DNA of 64,000 bases from Cyanophora paradoxa (lineage: Eukaryota; Glaucocystophyceae; Cyanophorales; Cyanophoraceae): assembly GCA_004431415.1 (NCBI GenBank), contig QPMI01000208.1, forward strand, positions 1 to 64,000, in the 5' to 3' direction. The notes below the pieces were generated by a model. It was given only the letters and a program-made list of their open reading frames with translations, had not been told where the DNA came from and did not search any database. Shown piece by piece: positions 59,561 to 64,000 of this stretch. How positions within the stretch are numbered: position 1 is the stretch's first letter; the number at the start of each line of letters is the position of its first letter. Both the position numbers and the translations under genes were made by a program.

Positions 59561-60450
59561 ACAGCATGCATTATACATGGATTCGCAATGTATAAGATGA
59601 GCTCGAGGCGCCGCGCGTGAGACACAAGGCCGGCCTCGACGGAGTGGGGGGGGCACATGAGGGGATGGGCCCGCGGAACCCCACCCGTTCTCCCCAGGGC
59701 GGGCCCCGCGCCTGCGTCGGAGCACTGGGAAACAACATTTATTATACATGGATTCGCAATGTATAAGATGAGCTCGGGGCGCCGCGCGTGAGACACAAGG
59801 CCGGCCTCGACGGAGTGGGGGGGGCACATGAGGGGATGGGCCCGCGGAACCCCACCCGTTCTCCCCAGGGCGGGCCCCGCGCCTGCGTCGGAGCACTGGG
59901 AAACAACATTTATTATACATGGATTCGCAATGTATAAGATGAGCTCGGGGCGCCGCGCGTGAGACACAAGGCCGGCCTCGACGGAGTGGGGGGGGCACAT
60001 GAGGGGATGGGCCCGCGGAACCCCACCCGTTCTCCCCAGGGCGGGCCCCGCGCCTGCGTCGGAGCACTGGGAAACAACATTTATTATACATGGATTCGCA
60101 ATGTATAAGATGAGCTCGGGGCGCCGCGCGTGAGACACAAGGCCGGCCTCGACGGAGTGGGGGGGCACATGAGGGGATGGGCCCGCGGAACCGCGCCCGT
60201 TCTCCCCAGGGCGGGCCCCGCGCCTGCGTCGGAGCACTGGGAAACAACATTTATTATACATGGATTCGCAATGTATAAGATGAGCTCGGGGCGCCGCGCG
60301 TGAGACACAAGGCCGGCCTCGACGGAGTGGGGGGGGCACATGAGGGGATGGGCCCGCGGAACCGCGCCCGTTCTCCCCAGGGCGGGCCCCGCGCCTGCGT
60401 CGGAGCACTGGGAAACAACATTTATTATACATGGATTCGCAATGTATAAG
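59560..60450. repeat. 171-bp tandem array, five units
   Basis: ATTCGCAATG recurs at 59,581, 59,752, 59,923, 60,094, 60,264 and 60,434: spacings 171, 171, 171, 170, 170. Units are nearly identical. Each contains the inverted repeat TTATACAT-GGATTCGCA-ATGTATAA, able to form an 8-bp stem. Confidence 0.95.
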
Positions 60451-61590
60451 ATGAGCCGGGGTTCTCGGGCCCTAGGGGGATGGCAAGAGCGAGACCAGGG
60501 CACCATGTGCCATCCACATTAGTTTCTTTTCGAACTGAATATCTTTTGATGGAATTCAGATCTATTTAATCAAATTACATCACAAGAACGACAATGAAAA
60601 GGGCTTTCAGGATATATAAAAAGTTCGGGACTTGCAAAGTAACCTAACCCGTAAGAGCCCGCCGAAATGTCTGACGAGCCGTCAAACCTGACAACTGAGT
60701 GTCACCCAAATCTGTCATCATGAAAACTGACCTCGGTGGGCGACTCCATTACCACTGAACAACATCATGTACATTGTATATAAAGGCTTAAACAAGCCTC
60801 ATATATCACTCACTCACTGGGCATCGCTTGTTGGAACGAGATTTCAGAAATAATTGCGGCCGTGCCCCAACGTGCCCCACCATAACCCGCCGCCGTGCCC
60901 CAACGTGCCCCGACGTGACCAACCATGCCCCACCGCCATGTCCCGATGTGCCCCGCCCCGCTATGCCGTGTTCTAGCGTGTTCTTGAGCGCGATCGCGCG
61001 CGGCGATGTACATGTGCCCGATGTGGTAATATTAATATTGCCACTCAAACATGTGGGGGACAAAGCAAATATGAAGCTTCTCATGATCAAATCCACGTCT
61101 ATATCTCAGCGACAAGCCACGGACCTGCAGCTGGGGCAGCGGCAGGCCTAGGGGCCCGGGACAGCCTACAGCCCTGGGGCAGACAGGTCTATATGGGGCC
61201 GGGGCTCGCCCTCAGCGGCCCATAGCCCATAGGGACCGGGGCGGGATCGATATGAGGCGGGGGAGGGGGGGGGGGGGAGGGGAGGCGGGCCGGGGCAAGG
61301 GCCGAGGCGGGATCAATCTGGGCTGGCCATGGGAGGGGCGGGGCGGGGGGGTGCGGGGCGGCAGCCCCCCCTAGGCCTGCGGATGGACGGGGGGCCGCGG
61401 GCCCGGGCCCGCCGGGCGCGCCACGGCGCCCAGGGCCGGGGCCTGCTGCCGGCCTGCTTTATCATGATCATGAGCACCTGGCGCCAGCGGGCTGCAGCTG
61501 CAGCTGGCCATGCAGATGGGGGAAGCAGGGTTATGAGCACCTAGGTCTAGGCCTGGCGCCGGCGCCAGCTGCAGCGGGCTATAGCTAGCG
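60451..61590. other. Central core of element F
   Basis: No protein gene supported. 60,520-60,830 is AT-rich and holds a TATA-like TATATAAAG at 60,777-60,785 directly followed by a small hairpin, AGGCTTAAACAAGCCT. 60,870-60,960 repeats GTGCCCCAACGTGCCCC and variants. 61,140-61,590 is G-rich. Confidence 0.5.
60777..60785 (+). promoter_or_regulatory. TATA-like element inside element F
   Basis: TATATAAAG in an AT-rich island between two very GC-rich arms, followed by the AGGCTT/AAGCCT hairpin. No open frame follows, so if it is a promoter the product would be noncoding. Weak evidence. Confidence 0.25.
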
Positions 61591-61654
61591 CTGCAGCTGG
61601 GGGAGGCAGGGGCCGCGGGGCCGCGGGCGTGCCGGGGCCCGGCCCATGGACAGC

Positions 61655-61658
61655 TGCA

Positions 61659-61697
<39 letters not shown>
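61655..61697 (+). repeat. Run of about 40 guanines
   Basis: Uninterrupted G tract following GCTGCAG and ending GCGCTGCGG in the right half of element F. Comparable C/G runs occur near 11,565, 45,375, 49,860 and 54,891. Confidence 0.8.
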
Positions 61698-62249
61698 CGC
61701 TGCGGGGCGCCCCCAGGGCCCGTGCCCGGGGGCCTGGGATAGCGCTCGGGCTCGGGCGGGGTGCGCGGAGATCCAGACCCACAGCCGGGCGCCGCTGAGC
61801 TGCAGCTGGGACGGCCCAGCTGGCAGCTGCTGACCTAGGCCTAGGCCTAGGGCCCGGGGCGCGTGCGCGCGCGGGCCGGGCCGGGGCCGGGGGGCGCGCG
61901 GGGCGTGCCGGGGCCCATGCATATGGCCAGGGCGTGCGGGGGGCGGTGGGGGGTGGGTCGGGCCCGGCGCCGGCCGGCGCTGCATGCGCAGGCTGTACAT
62001 GTATGCATATATATAGATGCGCAGCTGGTGGGGGGCCAGGGGCCGGTGGGGCCGCGGGACGTGCCGGAGCCCAGGGCCAGCGCTAGCTGCAGCTGCAGGG
62101 CATGCCGGGGGCGGCGGGGGGTGGGCGGGGCCGGCGCTGCAGACTGCATACGCAGCGTGGCGCCGCCCACCCCCCGCTGCAGACCCCCGCCCGCTGCATC
62201 CGCGCGCGCGCCACGAGGATCCGCTGCAAACCGGCGCGGATCCTCGTGG

Positions 62250-62710
62250 CGCGCGCGCCGCCGGGCCGCGCGCGTGCACCGTCGCGCGCGCGCGCGCACC
62301 CCTGATATCGATCCGCACGCCGCTGCGAGGCTCGCGCGAGCTAGCGAGCCTGCTGCGCTGTCCTATCTAGAGCGCCCGCGCTGCCTGTATACGTAGCTGC
62401 TTCCGGGCTGCGAGCGCTCCCTGGCCGCCGGGCTCGCGCACAGGGCCGAGCTCGAGGCTAGATAGCGGCTGCTAGCCCGCGCGGCTAGCTAGGAGCGCCC
62501 TAGCTAGAGCGCTACTAGGCTAGCTAGCCGTGCCTGGCCCATGGCAGCTTGCGCCGGCACATCGAATCGATGTGCGCGCCCATTGGCCAGATCTCGTGTG
62601 ACTCATGGGCCGCGGCACAGCCGGCACACCAGGACACATGGATGATCAAAACAACACGAGGCCTGGTGTGGAAAAGTGATTTCCACACGGGTATCATTTC
62701 CACACGGAAC
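62250..62710 (-). repeat. Element F right arm (intact)
   Basis: Reverse complement of the left arm. Its outer 60 bp (62,651-62,710) match, base for base, the sequence formed by joining 46,033-46,080 directly to 58,470, so this arm records the pre-insertion state. Confidence 0.92.
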
Positions 62711-63096
62711 ACACGTGCCGCGGAGCGCGCTCCAGCGCCCTGCAGCCCGTAGCCCTGAAGCTCGCATGCGCAGAGGCCCATCGATCGACGTGCTGCACTG
62801 CTAAATTAAAAAGTCTGCTCAAAGAGACTGCTTTCCCTTGGGGGGTACAGACCTTAATTTGTGCGTCATCGGGAGCCCGATTCTCCCGCTCTTTCCGCAG
62901 CTTTATACAACTTTTAAAGCGAGTGAGAAAGAGCAACTCTTTAAACAACTGGTTTTCAGCTCTCGCCTTGCTTCCCGCGTGAGAACCCAGCGCAGCAGCC
63001 GCAGCGGCTGCCCGCAGCTGCTGGTGAGACCGCTTGAATCTTTCTGCTTAGATTGTAGCACTGGCGCGGGTGGCGCGAGGCCGAGCTGGCGCGGCC
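62711..63096. promoter_or_regulatory. Upstream region of the bZIP gene
   Basis: 386 bp between element F and the bZIP start. It includes AT-rich runs (CTAAATTAAAAAGTCTG near 62,801) and CTTTCCGCAGCTTTATACAA near 62,890. No clear promoter motif; a 5' noncoding exon is possible. Confidence 0.35.
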
Positions 63097-64000
63097 ATGC
63101 CGCCCAGCCTGTTGGAGGCGGCGGAAGCGCTCGGGAGCGCCGACGAGTCCTCCACCGACGCGGATGGACCCTCTGGAGCGACTTCGGCAAGTGGCTGCGG
63201 CCTCAACGACATCGCTCGTGCGTCGAAGATCGAAAGGAGACGAGCACGGGAGCGCGAGAGCGCCAGGAGGTCCCGCCGGCGCAAGAAGGAGCAGATGGAC
63301 ACTCTGGAGCAGCGTGTTAGACAGTTACAAGAGGAGAACAGGCAGCTGCAGCTCCGAAAGGCGCACCGAGATCTAATCGTCCTCAACGAGTTGTACGCGC
63401 ATCAGATAAACACTCTCAAGCAGATGGTTCACAGCCCTCTGCTGCGTATAGAAGCTAGCTTCTGACGGCTGACGGTTCCCGGCAGGTCTCCTCGGGCCTG
63501 CCGGACCCGATGGCGTTGCAGCACACCGTGGGCACGGCCATGAAGCTGGCAAACGACCGCCGCGTCGTCGTGCGCAACATGCTGGAGGACCTTCAGCAGA
63601 TCCTCGAGGTTCGCCGCCGCCCGCTGGCCCCCGCACGCCGAGCGCCCCTTCGCCCGCCGAGCGGCCCCGCGCGGCAGCCGATCTACCGGACGGAGGCGAT
63701 GTGGTGGATCGTGGAGGGCATCGGGAAGTACGATCCAGACGAGGAGCTGCCGATCACCTCGCCGACCGCCGCCGGGGCGCCCAGCGGCAGCCGCGGCTCC
63801 GTGAGGTCGATCCTCTGCGAGCGCCGCGGCTCGCGCAGCGCCACACGCGCCGCCTCGGCTGCCGCCTCCCCGGAGCCGCAGACGGGCGGCGAGGACACCG
63901 ACGGGGCGCCGGCGCCGGGGGACGTGCCATTCCGGGAGACGCTGCCGCCCATCGGCGAGGGCGAGGGCGCGAAGGAGATCGTGCGGAGGGTGGTCAAGGC
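63097..64000 (+). CDS. bZIP transcription factor, partial (runs off the window)
   Basis: Nuclear DNA-binding regulator. MPPSLLEAAEALGSADESST at 63,097. Basic region and leucine zipper at about 63,225-63,360: ERRRARERESARRSRRRKKE followed by a heptad zipper (MDTLEQRVRQLQEENRQLQL). After an intron ending GGCAG (63,485) comes VSSGLPDPMALQHTVGTAMK and VVVRNMLEDLQQILE; after a second, PIYRTEAMWWIVEGIGKYDP, then a Ser/Ala/Gly-rich region with GSRGSVRSILCERRGSRS. The coding frame is open at base 64,000. Oddity: the invariant Asn of the NxxSAxxSR motif is Glu (GAG, 63,250-63,252), giving ERESARRSR. The flanking residues are otherwise canonical. Confidence 0.87.

Larger units (their letters stand above)
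46033..62710. mobile_element. Foldback-type element F, split by insertion of elements A and B
   Basis: Terminal arms: 46,033-46,080 plus 58,470-58,890 on the left and the reverse complement of 62,250-62,710 on the right, more than 400 bp at high identity. A weaker, inverted similarity continues inward (58,900-59,560 versus 61,590-62,250) with GC-rich sub-repeats, making arms of about 1.1 kb. The outermost 48 bp contain their own hairpin, GTGTGGAAATCAC with CTTTTCCACAC. Without the insertion F is about 4.3 kb. No transposase is visible, so it is probably non-autonomous. Outer ends may extend a few bases (GCACGTG); no clean target duplication is seen. Confidence 0.82.

Noticed and set aside
58771-60432. 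Minus-strand open frame of about 550 codons
   Set aside because: It overlies the 171-bp array and GC-rich sub-repeats; it is open only because the unit is a multiple of three. No domain, no splice logic.
59560-60450. CRISPR array (regular repeats)
   Set aside because: The entire 171-bp unit is conserved with no variable spacers, and the genome is eukaryotic.

Overview
The window is nuclear DNA of a GC-rich eukaryotic microalga. Nearly every gene is cut by short introns (about 35-110 nt) that are C-rich, end in CAG after a CTGAC/CTCAC/CTAAC branch-like motif, and begin with either GT or, very often, GC. One protein has a plastid-type leader, others look mitochondrial or secretory, and dynactin, REV1 and TPP1 homologues are present. 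A haptophyte is my best guess (high GC and frequent GC-AG introns are known there), but this is inference from style, not a marker gene.

Region 1-24.5 kb is a compact housekeeping block: REV1 (+), queuine tRNA-guanine transglycosylase (-), a membrane-anchored PLOD-type glycosyltransferase (-) head-to-head with a BAX-inhibitor/Lifeguard protein (+), an ArfGAP (-) head-to-head with a mitochondrial ACT-domain protein (+), a sedolisin/TPP1 protease (-) head-to-head with dynactin subunit 3 (+), and a RING/TRAF-zinc-finger protein with five tandem MATH domains (-). REV1 shows several apparent single-base deletions.

Region 24.5-46 kb is looser: a four-copy ~720-bp tandem array, a small hypothetical gene reading into it, a probable fusion of a plastid drug/metabolite transporter with tandem ACT domains (+), two unrecognised minus-strand genes, a GLUD1-type glutamate dehydrogenase (+), then about 2.6 kb of palindrome-rich intergenic DNA.

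Region 46.0-62.7 kb is a nested mobile-element complex and is the most unusual part. Element A (46,081-53,372) carries an intact six-exon DDE transposase of PIF/Harbinger (DDE_Tnp_4) type plus an accessory protein gene. Element B (53,477-58,466) has the same 296-bp left and ~570-bp right ends but a completely different core: one ~16-exon gene for an unrecognised protein of about 900 residues. A and B, with a 104-bp spacer, sit together inside the left arm of a ~4.3-kb foldback element (F) whose other arm (62,250-62,710) preserves the uninterrupted target sequence. Removing 46,081-58,466 and one CAG restores a perfect match to the intact arm, so the pair appears to have inserted as a single 12.4-kb unit with a 3-bp CAG duplication.

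The window closes with the 5' part of a bZIP transcription factor gene (+) whose invariant basic-region Asn is replaced by Glu.
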